From the NCBI GenBank assembly GCA_005239165.1, contig RAPG01000004.1, positions 186,001-250,000 of the forward strand: a DNA stretch of 64,000 bases, in the 5' to 3' direction. This DNA comes from Allopusillimonas ginsengisoli (GTDB lineage: Bacteria > Pseudomonadota > Gammaproteobacteria > Burkholderiales > Burkholderiaceae_B). The notes under the pieces were generated by a model. That model did not search any database, was not told the DNA's origin, and worked only from the letters and a program-made list of their open reading frames with translations. The translations under genes were made by a program, and so were the position numbers. Shown piece by piece: positions 19,501 through 27,665 of this stretch (position 1 is the stretch's first letter; every line of letters starts with the position of its first letter).

Positions 19501-19779
19501 AGTTGCGGTGATCTGCGCACTACCGTATGAGTCACTGACAGACTCATAGTAAAGCAAGCCTTTGGCGCCATTTAACTCGTTTTCGATGATGCTGGCCACC
19601 GTGGTCGAAACATCTTCGGCTGAAGCGCCGGGGTACGTCGCGCTAATGGTTATGGTTGGCGGGGCCACATCGGGGTACTGGGATACGGGCATGTTGGGAA
19701 TCGCCAGGATTCCTGCCAGCGCGATGCCCAGGGCCACAACCCACGCAAAGATCGGACGGTCAATAAAAAACTGCGGCAT
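16576..19779 (-). CDS. acrB: RND multidrug efflux permease, AcrB/MexB family (HAE1)
   Basis: 1067 residues. Inner-membrane proton/drug antiporter with twelve membrane segments and two large periplasmic loops. It begins MPQFFIDRPIFAWV, the usual start. The proton-relay motif is GILVDDAIVVVENVER in the fourth segment (paired Asp), with the partner Lys in GLAAKNAILIIEFAKD of the tenth. The C-terminus is a Pro/His/Asp-rich cytoplasmic tail. Middle gene of an operon with the adaptor gene upstream (63-base gap containing a perfect GC hairpin) and the outer-membrane gene downstream (4-base overlap). Probable substrates are hydrophobic drugs, by family only. Confidence 0.96.
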   Translation of the reverse strand: MPQFFIDRPIFAWVVALGIALAGILAIPNMPVSQYPDVAPPTITISATYPGASAEDVSTTVASIIENELNGAKGLLYYESVSDSYGSAQITATFKPGIDPDLAQVDIQNRLANVTSKLPAAVTAQGLQVAQANTGFLMVVGLSSVDGTLDETALADYITRSIQNSVARVPGVGSFQLFASPRAMRIWLDPDKLTGFNISAQEVNAAIKQQNLLISGGILGSPPNPDSQRVSAPIIVNGQLATVEEFGNIVLRSNVDGSAVKLKDVARIEVGSDNYQFGARLNGKPTAAFAIALSPGANALSTAEGVRSKLKELSQFFPENITYAIPYDTSPYVKLSIEQVVHTLLEAMVLVFIVMFVFLQNVRYTLIPALVVPVAILGAFAVMMALGFSINVLTMFAMVLAIGILVDDAIVVVENVERIMVEEGISPKEATRKAMPQISGAIIGITLVLSTVFLPLAFLSGSVGVIYRQFSVAMAVSIMFSGLLALTFTPALCVTLLKPIPKGQHESKRGFFGWFNRSFDRTTDKYESWVSKSLKRGGRMMLVYLLLLVVLGWMYMRLPTSFLPEEDQGYLITNIELPAGSTANRTLEVINKVEDFFMAQPQVENIVAIRGFSFNGNGLNAALAFVTLKDFSERPGPENSAQALAAKGTQHLLFGIPDAMVFAITPPAISELGNATGFDLRLEDRGGLGHEALTAASQQLLQLAAKSPILADTRITGLAGGKQLKVNIDREKAAALGVDFSEAAALISSSLGSSYLGNFTNQGWVQNVWVQAEQDQRMSVDDILKLNARNNEGKMVPLSSFVSTSWATGPVQVVRYNSYETVRIGGAAKPGYATGDAMAEMERLVAQLPAGIGFEWTGLSYQEIQAGNQTSILMALSFLIVFMVLAALYESWAIPLSVLMAVPLGMLGAVLMIASKGMSNDVYFQVGMVTVIGLAAKNAILIIEFAKDLHAEGMGLVEATVHAARLRFRPILMTSFAFILGVLPLALATGASSASQNAVGFGVLGGMLAATPLAVLFVPVFFVVVLRLFKTKVKVIGKEPAPSHDGGTPPAAPPAPGHDVKHREDEA

Positions 19780-19807
19780 GTGTGCTCACTGTTGAAGCGT
19801 TAACGCA

Positions 19808-19826
19808 GCGGGCCCACTGGGCCCGC
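19808..19826 (-). other. Perfect GC hairpin between the adaptor and pump genes
   Basis: GCGGGCCC (19808-19815) / GGGCCCGC (19819-19826) with a 3-base loop, in the 63-base gap of the efflux operon. There is no T run after it in the direction of transcription, so it looks more like an mRNA-stabilising or processing element than a terminator. Confidence 0.6.
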
Positions 19827-19842
19827 ATGATGTGGCTGCTTA

Positions 19843-21204
19843 TCAGCCCTCGGTCTTGGCTTTTGATGCGGGCGCCCCGTCAGGCGCTTTACTCGCATCA
19901 CCAGCCGCCCCACCTGTCTCGGTGTTGGCTGCCCCGGCTGCGGGCTTATCGGCAGGCGCCTGTTTGCCCGGCTCTGCCGGCGCTTCGCCTGCCTGGGCGT
20001 TAGCGCCATCTTGGCCTGGCTTGGCAGCGGCGCCGGCAGCAGCATTTGCAGGCTTTTTGCCAGGCTGCCACGGCGTTGGCTGCACTTGGGCTCCGGGACC
20101 AATCTTCTGGAAGCCCTCAACAATGACAACATCTCCGGCAGCGAGCCCTTTATAGATGACATAACCGTCTTTGACCAACGGCCCCAGGCCTACCGTCATA
20201 GTAGCCACCTTTCCGTCTTTGACTATCATGACACTGTTCAGCCCGTCAGCTGTACGCTGAACAGCCTGCTCTGGAACAATAAGGGCTTTTTCATCTGTGC
20301 CCTGTTCAAGTCGCACCCGCACATACATGCCGGGCAGCAAAATCTGATCAGGGTTATCAAACAGTGCACGCAAGCTCACCTGCCCCGTTGTCGGGTCAAC
20401 GCTAACGCCTGAGAACAAAAGCTTGCCCTTAGGCTCATACTCGGAACCGTCTTCCAGCAGTACCTGAGCAAGCGCCGAGCCGTCTGCCGACTGAGTGAGC
20501 TGTCCACTGGCCAGCGCCTTGCGCAGGTTCGCCAGCTGCGTAGTTGAGCGGGTAATATCGACATACACGCGGTCAAGTTGCTGCACTACTGCCATCTGGG
20601 TGGCTTCGGTAGCACTGACCAGTGCACCTTCAGTCACCATCGATTTGCCGATACGACCGTCAATCGGTGCCTGAATTTTGGTGTAGTCCAGATTAATGGT
20701 GGCTGACTGCAGATCGGCCTTGGCAGCAGCTACGGTGGCTTCTGCCTGCGCTGCACGCGCGGCCGCATCGTCGTATTCTTGGCGGCTGACGGCGTTGGCC
20801 TTGATCAATTTGTTGTAGCGGTTGGCAAGCAGGCGTGCACTGCGCACATTGGCCTCTGCATTTTTAAGCTGGGCAGCAGCCTGATCACGCACGGCAGTGT
20901 AAGGTGCCGGATCAATAGTAAACAGCAACTGCCCTTCTTTTACGTCGCCGCCTTGTTCGAAATTAATTTCCTGAACAATACCGGTAACGCGCGCGCGAAT
21001 TTGCGCATCTTTGACAGCCTCTACACGGCCTGGCAACTCGACAAAAATTTCAGTTTTGCGAGGTTCGACAGTAACGACGCTGACCGGAACCTTCATGCCG
21101 CCTGGGGCCTGCTGAGGCTTTTCACCGCACGCAGCAAGCAAAAAAAGAGATGAAAATATTACTACACGCGCTTGCTGCCAGCTAGGCAGGCGAAGATTCG
21201 GCAT
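19843..21204 (-). CDS. acrA: RND efflux periplasmic adaptor, AcrA/MexA family
   Basis: 453 residues. Membrane-fusion lipoprotein linking the pump to the outer-membrane channel. Lipobox LAAC with Cys26. Barrel-sandwich and hairpin regions are visible in VEAVKDAQIRARVTGIV, LLFTIDPAPYTA and IQAPIDGRIGKSMVTEGALV; the beta-barrel part ends with LVKDGYVIYKGLAAGD. From about residue 380 to the end lies a tail of some 70 residues almost wholly Ala, Pro, Gly, Lys and Asp, well beyond the ordinary AcrA end (about 397 residues in E. coli). First gene of the operon. No TetR-type regulator is adjacent. Confidence 0.95.
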   Translation of the reverse strand: MPNLRLPSWQQARVVIFSSLFLLAACGEKPQQAPGGMKVPVSVVTVEPRKTEIFVELPGRVEAVKDAQIRARVTGIVQEINFEQGGDVKEGQLLFTIDPAPYTAVRDQAAAQLKNAEANVRSARLLANRYNKLIKANAVSRQEYDDAAARAAQAEATVAAAKADLQSATINLDYTKIQAPIDGRIGKSMVTEGALVSATEATQMAVVQQLDRVYVDITRSTTQLANLRKALASGQLTQSADGSALAQVLLEDGSEYEPKGKLLFSGVSVDPTTGQVSLRALFDNPDQILLPGMYVRVRLEQGTDEKALIVPEQAVQRTADGLNSVMIVKDGKVATMTVGLGPLVKDGYVIYKGLAAGDVVIVEGFQKIGPGAQVQPTPWQPGKKPANAAAGAAAKPGQDGANAQAGEAPAEPGKQAPADKPAAGAANTETGGAAGDASKAPDGAPASKAKTEG

Positions 21205-21292
21205 CCGGGACTCCTGGACGACAACAGCGCCGATGCCGACGCTGTGTCTGATTTCTTAATGTTTTGTAAGATGTAAAGTATATAGGCAAACG

Positions 21293-21303
21293 CTTACAGT
21301 AAG
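21293..21303. promoter_or_regulatory. Candidate operator upstream of the efflux operon
   Basis: CTTAC-A-GTAAG, a perfect 11-base palindrome about 90 bases before the adaptor gene, in an AT-rich stretch where TATACT on the minus strand (about 21277) could be a -10 element. The palindrome would then lie near the -35 position. The binding protein is unknown, since no regulator gene is next to the operon. Confidence 0.3.
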
Positions 21304-21407
21304 TAGTGATACCTATTTCGTTGTGTTTCAAACACTGGCGTGGCACGCGATTTGCTGTCTGGTTATCGTCCCGGTTGAGGGCTCAACTCAAGAACACAGG
21401 AGATATT

Positions 21408-21728
21408 ATGATTAGATCGAGGACCGCCCACCTGTTGCTTGCCGCCGCTGCAGCAGTAACGCTTGGTGCCTGCGCCCATAACCCACCCGAACAGCGCAGC
21501 GCCACCGAATACACAGATGACGCGACCATAAACACTCAGGTTCAAACCGCTGTATTAGGGGTGCCTGGCGTGCATGCCAACGATATCCAGGTTGATACCT
21601 ATGAGGGCGTGGTCAAGCTACGCGGCAAGGTTGACACCCAGAAAGCAGCCCAGAACGCTATTCAGGCTGCTCGTCAGGTGGCCGGCGTCAAGAAGGTAGA
21701 TTATGACCTTGACGTAGTGCCACGATAA
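21408..21728 (+). CDS. BON-domain lipoprotein
   Basis: 106 residues. Signal peptide with lipobox LGAC (Cys22), then a single BON domain (about 40-105) with the conserved Gly positions in GVVKLRGKVDTQKAAQNAI and GVKKVDYDL. Related to one half of OsmY/DolP-type proteins that act at the outer membrane or periplasm, often induced by envelope or osmotic stress. The start at 21408 has CAGGAGA 5 bases before it; the longer open frame upstream has no ribosome site. It is divergent from the efflux operon and stands alone. Confidence 0.9.
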   Translation: MIRSRTAHLLLAAAAAVTLGACAHNPPEQRSATEYTDDATINTQVQTAVLGVPGVHANDIQVDTYEGVVKLRGKVDTQKAAQNAIQAARQVAGVKKVDYDLDVVPR

Positions 21729-21848
21729 AGCTCAATTTCGTGCATAAGCATAGCGTTCGCTGCGAACCGGCCCAGCCCTGCTGAGCCAGGCGGTCGCTAC
21801 CATCTGCTGCACTTTCACCCACCCACAGCATGCACGACGCTCGCGAGC

Positions 21849-22432
21849 TCAAGCTTTAGGCTGATCTTCCAGATCGGGGCTGAGCAAGGGATCAAAATCT
21901 TGCCATTGGCCGTCACGCCATTGCCCGCGTGCTCGTTCCACTTCTACCCCACCCGCCCCACGCAGCAAGGCCGACACACGCTCTGCCTGATCAGGCTCAG
22001 TATGCACCGCGAGTAACACTCCCGACGGCCGACCTTCATTTTTTTGGGCAATACGATTTTCGGCCCGAGTACGTTCTGGATGGGCTCGCCCAAGCTTGTA
22101 GACGGCACCAACCAACGAACCAACGTAGGCGCCTATCCCGGCACCACCGGCAATGTAAAGGGCCGACGTCCCCAAACTATAAGTAACTGCTGCGCCTAAC
22201 ACGGCGCCAGCGATTCCAAGAGCAGCCGCGCCAACCACAGCACCATACTGCCCACCCTCAGAGCCCGGGTCGGCGGCCCGGTCGCCCCCGCCTGGAAACG
22301 TATCGTGACTGCCTGCCGGATTTACGTAAAAGTATGCAGGGCATCGGATGATACCCCTGCATTCATAAGCGAGACTGCGGCTGCTTGAGCGACATCAAAG
22401 GTCTCGAATCGAGCTGCTACGATTAAAGCCAT
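21849..22432 (-). pseudogene. Glycine-zipper envelope or stress protein, interrupted by a one-base frameshift
   Basis: Read from the ATG at 22432 (AAGGAGC 6 bases upstream) the protein begins MALIVAARFETFDVAQAAAV and meets a TAA after 36 codons. One extra base in the A run at 22328-22331 would join this to FYVNPAGSHDTFPGGGDRA and then, without a break, to the Gly/Ala-rich membrane segment and C-terminal half that stay open to 21849. The restored length is 194 residues. The FYVNPxGxH...GGD pattern matches a Burkholderiales family of unknown function that I recall as having this order: alpha/beta N-domain, Gly-rich hydrophobic hairpin, C-domain (LLAVHTEPDQAERVSALL). A GTG at 22238 could at most express the second half. 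Confidence 0.75.
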
Positions 22433-22502
22433 ATTTTGCTCCTTATACGCTTCGAGTCCGGCCATCACCATGACAGCGGACGGATTACACACTAACCGGA
22501 GA

Positions 22503-23507
22503 CTATGACGAACTTCCTGTCTTTGCTGCAGGCTCGTGAACGGCTGGCGTACGACTGCGTTGCATTACCTCAGTCAGCAAATACACAATACCGGCGATAA
22601 AGAGTGGCCCCAGGTAATACACAGCGCGATATACCAATGCGCCTGCAAGTACTTCATTGCGCGGCATGTCGGGGGACGACAGGACCGCAATAAGTATTGC
22701 TTCCAGCACCCCAAGCCCAGCCGGTACCCGTGCTATCAACCCGGCGACGGCGCTGAGCAGCACGGCCCCGAGCACCACAGAATAATCTGCCCTCTGTTGA
22801 AGCAGCACCCACAACACTGCGCCCATGAGCGCCCAGTTTCCCGCTGCAAGTAACAGCTGGGCCAGTGACATGGGACCAGAAGGCAGCTCCAGTCGCTGCC
22901 CGCGAACAGACCATGTTCGTGTGCCGGAAAAAAAACACAGCAGCACATAAGCAATACTAATCAGGACCATGACGGTCCCGGCAATGCGAAGCGCCCCCGT
23001 ACCCAGCCACCAATCTGAAGGCAAACTGAGGGCACCGAGCGCAAATACGATGCCGGCAATCAGAAGGTATCCCATCCAGTTCGTAACAACTGCAAGCCCA
23101 AAGACCCGGGTCGCCTTGCCCGTTGATACTCCTCGCTGCGTATAGAGCCGCAGGCGCAGGCCCAGACCACCCACGGATGAACCCAGGCTCATGATGAAGG
23201 CGTAAACCATCATGCCTGACAGATACGTTGTAAGTGATGAAAGTTTGTGTCCAGCGTAACGCTTGCCGATCAGGTCAAACGTTGCGTACACGAGATAACT
23301 GGCCAGCGTGAGCAGGCCGCCCAGCGCAAGCGTACGCACCGGCACCTTGACCATTGCCTGCAGCACTTCATCCCATTCGACATGCCACGCTGCCATACCG
23401 ATTAAAAAAACAATCAATATGAGAAACACAGTGGTCAATACCGTACGCAACGTTGCCCAGTGCGCCTTGCCCCACTCGGTCAACGCGGTGAGCCGGGATG
23501 TTTTCAT
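22503..23507 (-). CDS. ybhN: YbhN/UPF0104 family integral membrane protein
   Basis: 334 residues with about eight hydrophobic segments, of the lysylphosphatidylglycerol-synthase transmembrane family. YbhN-like proteins are thought to help move or handle phospholipids. Motifs are GSSVGGLGLRLRLYTQRGVS and ARVPAGLGVLEAILIAVL, the latter a family signature. It overlaps the clsB stop by four bases and is the last gene of ybhP-clsB-ybhN, the same three genes grouped in E. coli. A role supporting cardiolipin or anionic lipid metabolism is inferred from this linkage. Confidence 0.9.
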   Translation of the reverse strand: MKTSRLTALTEWGKAHWATLRTVLTTVFLILIVFLIGMAAWHVEWDEVLQAMVKVPVRTLALGGLLTLASYLVYATFDLIGKRYAGHKLSSLTTYLSGMMVYAFIMSLGSSVGGLGLRLRLYTQRGVSTGKATRVFGLAVVTNWMGYLLIAGIVFALGALSLPSDWWLGTGALRIAGTVMVLISIAYVLLCFFSGTRTWSVRGQRLELPSGPMSLAQLLLAAGNWALMGAVLWVLLQQRADYSVVLGAVLLSAVAGLIARVPAGLGVLEAILIAVLSSPDMPRNEVLAGALVYRAVYYLGPLFIAGIVYLLTEVMQRSRTPAVHEPAAKTGSSS

Positions 23508-24868
23508 ATGCTTCCCTGGTGGTTAATGGCCGAGCCTTGCGGTTTATCTGACGCTAGTGGATCTGACACGTCGGCCGCGCCTGCCATTTCGACTTCATCA
23601 GTGCCGCCGTTGTTATCTGCATCCAACGTGCCAGGCCGATCTGCAGCCTCAACTGGATCTGGTTTTGCATCGACAAGCCTGTCACCCTCGCCCACTACAG
23701 ATTTGAGAGCCGGCTTTCCTCCGGGCATCCATCCAGCCCACGAGGGAAAATTGCGCAGGAAGTGAAACACGAATACGCCAAGAAAAACGCGTTGAATCTT
23801 TCTGCGCGGCTGGGTGTCCGGACTCATGCGCTGGCAGTGGTTGTCAACAAGCTTTTGCAGATTGTCATTGAGCAGTGTGCTGAACTCATGATCCTGTATC
23901 AGCACATTAGCCTCTAGGTTCAGGGCCAGGCTGAGCGGATCAAGATTGCTCGACCCTACTGTTGACCAGGCATTGTCAACTACCGCCACTTTGCCATGCA
24001 GGGGGCGCTCACAGTATTCATAAATTTCTACGCCCGCAGACAGCAGGTAATCATAGAGCATGGTAGCGACAAAGCGTGCAAACGGCATATCTGGCTGCCC
24101 TTGCAGAATCAAGCGCACGTTCACGCCACGCTTTGCGGCGCGACGCAAGTCACGCAAAAACCGATAGCCAGGGAAAAAATAGGCATTGGCTATCGTGATC
24201 TGATTCTTGGCCGCGCGGATTCCGAGGCGGTAATGCTGCTCTATGTCGTTTTTATGCTGGTCATTATCCCGAACCACCAGCGCCGCTGAGCTGTCGCCCG
24301 GCGCTTCCATTTGGCGACGCTTGCTTCGACGCAGTCTTCGCCATGAGAACCGCGGCTTCACCGGTGCCAGCACCTCGGCCTCGAAACGCACAATTTCATC
24401 TACCAGCGGACCGCGTATGGCGATGGCGTAGTCTTGCTTGGCTTCGGGCCCGTAGTCTGCCAGATGATCAGCACCGAAGTTAATCCCGCCCACAAATGCC
24501 AAGTTATCGTCAACCACAATAATTTTGCGATGCAGGCGCCTGAACAGATTGGTCCGCATACCGAACCGTTTGGGCTGAGGATCAAAAAGATGAAACCCCA
24601 CACCCACAGATGTCATCGCTTCGATAAAGGCGGGCGACAACTCTGCCGTACCATAGCCATCTGCAGCGATATCCACCTTCACCCCACGCTTGGCTGCGGC
24701 GATGACCACCTCTTGCAACTGATTGCCCACTTTGTCGGCAAATATGATGAAGGTTTCAATTACCACGCTGCGCTGGGCCTGTTCAATGGCCTCAAACACG
24801 GCAGGAAAATACTCTTCGCCATTTTCCAGCAGAGTAATGGCGTTTCCAGTTGTCCAGGTGACCGTCAT
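23504..24868 (-). CDS. clsB: Cardiolipin synthase B (phospholipase D superfamily)
   Basis: 454 residues. Two HKD catalytic motifs are present: His113 in HRKIIVVDDNLAFVGG and His291 in HGKVAVVDNAWSTVGSSN. It makes cardiolipin and phosphatidylglycerol from phospholipids at the inner membrane. No N-terminal membrane segments, as expected for ClsB rather than ClsA. The conserved body ends near residue 375; a tail of about 75 residues rich in Asp, Glu, Ala and Gly follows, longer than usual. Start and stop overlap the neighbouring genes by four bases each, so the three genes are translationally coupled. Confidence 0.94.
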   Translation of the reverse strand: MTVTWTTGNAITLLENGEEYFPAVFEAIEQAQRSVVIETFIIFADKVGNQLQEVVIAAAKRGVKVDIAADGYGTAELSPAFIEAMTSVGVGFHLFDPQPKRFGMRTNLFRRLHRKIIVVDDNLAFVGGINFGADHLADYGPEAKQDYAIAIRGPLVDEIVRFEAEVLAPVKPRFSWRRLRRSKRRQMEAPGDSSAALVVRDNDQHKNDIEQHYRLGIRAAKNQITIANAYFFPGYRFLRDLRRAAKRGVNVRLILQGQPDMPFARFVATMLYDYLLSAGVEIYEYCERPLHGKVAVVDNAWSTVGSSNLDPLSLALNLEANVLIQDHEFSTLLNDNLQKLVDNHCQRMSPDTQPRRKIQRVFLGVFVFHFLRNFPSWAGWMPGGKPALKSVVGEGDRLVDAKPDPVEAADRPGTLDADNNGGTDEVEMAGAADVSDPLASDKPQGSAINHQGSI

Positions 24869-25629
24869 AGTGCAATCTCCACAGCCAGGGGTGCATGGTC
24901 CGACAGACGTGACCAGGGACGATAGCGCAGCGAAATCGGCTCAAAATGCAGCAAATTGCGCACATAAATTCGATCCAGCCTCAGCAGGGGTAAGTGAGCC
25001 GGAAACGTGCGCGCCACCCGCCCGTGCCGTTCACAGAATACCTCACGAAGATTGCAGTTGCGTGCAAGCAGACGCTGGCCCCGCTCGCGCCAGTCGTTGA
25101 AATCGCCTGCAACAACCAGAGGCGCCTGCTGAGGCACTTTGTGGTCTATATACTTACAAAGCTCACCCATTTGGGCAGTTCTATGCCCTTCACGCAAGCC
25201 CAAATGCACACAAACCACATGCACCTCACCGTCGTAGCCGGGCGGCTTCAGCACGCAATGGAGCATGCCGCGCTTTTCCTTTTCGCCCACCGAAATATCA
25301 ATATTCTCATGATAGGCGATAGGAAATTTCGACAACACAGCGTTGCCGTGGTGTCCATTTGGATAAACGGCATTGCGTCCATACGCATACTGGGGCCAGA
25401 TCGAGTCTGCTAAGAACTCGTACTGACTGGTCGTGGGCCAGGTGGCCAGTTTTTCAGCGTGAAGCTGGTGTGCTCCCAGCACCTCTTGAAGAAAAACAAT
25501 GTCAGCCCCCGTCGCACGGATGGCGTCGCGCAATTCGTGCAGGATGAAGCGGCGGTTAAACACCGTAAACCCCTTGTGCGTGTTGACGGTCAGAATCTTA
25601 AGTGTGAGTGAAGCGTCCTTGTTGGTCAT
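24865..25629 (-). CDS. ybhP: Endonuclease/exonuclease/phosphatase family protein YbhP
   Basis: 254 residues. EEP fold: VNTHKGF near the N-terminus, the metal-binding Glu in IVFLQEVLG, VVAGDFNDW, and the C-terminal SDHAPLAVEI with the catalytic Asp-His pair. First gene of the operon with clsB and ybhN. It could be a phosphodiesterase or phosphatase acting on lipid head groups or nucleic acid; the linkage to clsB favours a lipid role, but this is inference. The 250 bases upstream, to the ABC cassette, hold no visible gene. Confidence 0.9.
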   Translation of the reverse strand: MTNKDASLTLKILTVNTHKGFTVFNRRFILHELRDAIRATGADIVFLQEVLGAHQLHAEKLATWPTTSQYEFLADSIWPQYAYGRNAVYPNGHHGNAVLSKFPIAYHENIDISVGEKEKRGMLHCVLKPPGYDGEVHVVCVHLGLREGHRTAQMGELCKYIDHKVPQQAPLVVAGDFNDWRERGQRLLARNCNLREVFCERHGRVARTFPAHLPLLRLDRIYVRNLLHFEPISLRYRPWSRLSDHAPLAVEIAL

Positions 25630-25879
25630 GGAATCCAGCGAAAGTTGTGTGCGACGGATCCCTCAGCAATTGGCGTGCCACCCTGCGGTACGTCTCTGGA
25701 CAGTCGTGTGGCTACCAGTTGCTGAAGCGCTTGCGCGCATAATCAGGAACGGCAGAATCCTGTGAGCTGCTTGTCACCGCTTCGCACTCAGTGCTTGCCC
25801 ACGCATCAGATCACCGTGCAGGCTGTGTTCGCCGCCTCAACTATGGGGGGCTGGCCGACGCATCAGCCCAGAAACCGCT

Positions 25880-26673
25880 TCAACTGAGCAACAAGCCGTC
25901 GTCCGCCAGCTCTTCACCGCGCACCCGCTCGAACATATGGAGCAGGTCGGCCACTTCCATACCTTTGCGCTGTTCGCCCGAGACATCGAGCACGACCTTG
26001 CCCTGATGCAGCATGACGGTACGCTCTCCGACATCAAGAGCCTGACGCATGCTGTGCGTCACCATCATGGTAGTGAGTTTGCTTTCGCCGACAATACGAT
26101 CAGTGAGTTCCAGCACAAACTGAGCGGTACGCGGATCAAGCGCCGCAGTATGTTCATCAAGCAGCAGAATCCGCGAGGGCTGTAAAGCCGCCATTAGCAA
26201 ACTGACCGCCTGACGCTGACCACCCGATAACAGGCCGATACGATCGGAAAGTCTGTTTTCAAGGCCAAGGCCCAGTATGGATACCCGTTCGCGAAACTCA
26301 TCGCGCATGGCGTTTTGACGGCGCGGGAAAAACTGCGACGTTTTCCGCGTCCGTAGGCCAGTGCCAGATTTTCTTCGATACTCAGGTCTTCGCAGGTTCC
26401 TGCCATGGGATCCTGAAATACCCGTGCCACTCTTTTCGCCCTGGTCCAGACCGGCTGACGGGTGACGTCTTCTTCATCAATGACGATGGTGCCGCTGTCA
26501 ATCTCCAGTTCACCCGAAACGGCGTTTAAAAATGTAGATTTTCCGGCCCCGTTCGAGCCAATAACCGTCACAAACTGCCCTGCCGGAATCTCTAGCGAAA
26601 GGCCTTGCAGGGCACGCGTTTCAATGGGCGTGCCCACGTTAAATGTAATATGCAGATCTTTTGCGCTCAGCAT
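25880..26673 (-). pseudogene. ABC transporter ATP-binding protein (PF04392-linked importer), interrupted by a one-base frameshift
   Basis: Two overlapping frames make one ATPase. The N-terminal part (from 26673) has the Walker A GSNGAGKST, the Q-loop VFQDPMAGTCEDLSIEENLALAYGRGKRR, then runs out of frame. The C-terminal part (to 25880) resumes with FRERVSILGLGLENRLSDRIGLLSGGQRQA (signature), LLLDEHTAALD (Walker B) and the H-loop VTHSM. One extra base in the T run at 26313-26316 would fuse them into 264 residues. Walker B reads DEHTAALD, as in the ATPases that accompany PF04392 binding proteins. Without it the importer would be dead, so either the gene is lost or the base is a sequence error. 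Confidence 0.88.
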
Positions 26674-26674
26674 T

Positions 26675-27568
26675 TCAACGCCCCTTTTTGCGGCCGCGCA
26701 GGCGCTGCTTCAGCAACGGTATAACCAGCGCAATAGTGACAAGCAGGGCTGTGACCAGATTAAGATCTTGCGCCTTCAGACCGATAAAATCGGCATTGAG
26801 CGCCAGTGCAATAAAGAAACGGTACAGCACCGCACCCAAAATAACCGCCAGCGTGGCAAGTGCCATGCGGCGCGACGGCAGTATGCTTTCACCCACAATT
26901 ACGGCAGCAAGGCCAATAACAATGGTGCCTATGCCCATGGAAATATCGGCACCACCCTGCGACTGTGCAAACAATGCGCCTGCCAGCGCGCACAGTGCAT
27001 TCGATATACCCATGCCGGCCAAAATACGTCCGCCGGTAGAAACCCCCTGCGAACGCGCCATGCGTGGGTTAGACCCCGTGGCACGCATGGCCAGACCCGT
27101 TTCGGTTGAAAAATACCAGTCAAGCCCGAGCTTGATCACCACGACCAGAATCAGCAGCATGATGGGGCGCGCAACATAATCGACCACGCCATCCGGCTGC
27201 AATATCGAAAAAACAGTGGGCTCCATGATCAGCGGCACATTGGGAGCACCCATAACACGCAGGTTGATCGAGTACAAGGCAATCATCATCAAAATGCTGG
27301 CCAGCAAATCCATGATCTTGAGCTTTACGTTAAGCCACCCGGTAATCATGCCCGCCAGGGCTCCTGCCAGTGTGGCCAGCAGCGTAGAAGAAAAAGGGTC
27401 CATACCGGCGTGGATCAGCGTGGCGGCTGCGGCGCCGCCCAGCGGGAAGCTGCCGTCGACGGTGAGATCCGGAAAGCGCAGTATCCGAAAGGAAATCAAT
27501 ACGCCCAGTGCGACCAGCCCGAAGATCAGACCGATTTCGAGTGCGCCCCATAACGAATAAATAGACAT
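26675..27568 (-). CDS. ABC transporter permease of the PF04392-linked importer
   Basis: 297 residues, about eight hydrophobic segments, in the branched-chain/ribose type permease superfamily. Visible features are LRFPDLTVDGSFPLGGAAAA near the N-terminus and ATGSNPRMARSQGVSTGGRILAGMGISNALCALAGALFAQ, which matches the coupling region of this group. It lies directly upstream of the ATPase gene (1 base between stop and start) and 97 bases after the binding-protein gene, with a terminator-like hairpin in that gap. The substrate is unknown; related systems in other bacteria have been linked to tryptophan or other aromatic compounds. Confidence 0.92.
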   Translation of the reverse strand: MSIYSLWGALEIGLIFGLVALGVLISFRILRFPDLTVDGSFPLGGAAAATLIHAGMDPFSSTLLATLAGALAGMITGWLNVKLKIMDLLASILMMIALYSINLRVMGAPNVPLIMEPTVFSILQPDGVVDYVARPIMLLILVVVIKLGLDWYFSTETGLAMRATGSNPRMARSQGVSTGGRILAGMGISNALCALAGALFAQSQGGADISMGIGTIVIGLAAVIVGESILPSRRMALATLAVILGAVLYRFFIALALNADFIGLKAQDLNLVTALLVTIALVIPLLKQRLRGRKKGR

Positions 27569-27582
27569 TAATGCAGCTCGTG

Positions 27583-27630
27583 CAAGAGAAAAAAGAAACA
27601 GGCAGGCCGCCGTATGCAGCCTACCTGTTT
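27583..27630 (-). terminator. Intra-operon terminator-like hairpin after the binding-protein gene
   Basis: Arms 27596-27610 and 27616-27630 pair over 15 bp with two mismatches around a 5-base loop. In the direction of transcription a T-rich tail (complement of 27583-27595) follows. It lies between the binding-protein gene and the permease gene, so it should act as a partial terminator that gives more binding protein than membrane components. Confidence 0.75.
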
Positions 27631-27665
27631 TGTGCCACCGATAAGTTTAAACCACCCCGCAGCGT

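Noticed and set aside
25630..25879. Possible small gene between ybhP and the ABC ATPase gene
   Set aside because: Only short frames without ribosome sites; no resemblance to a known protein.
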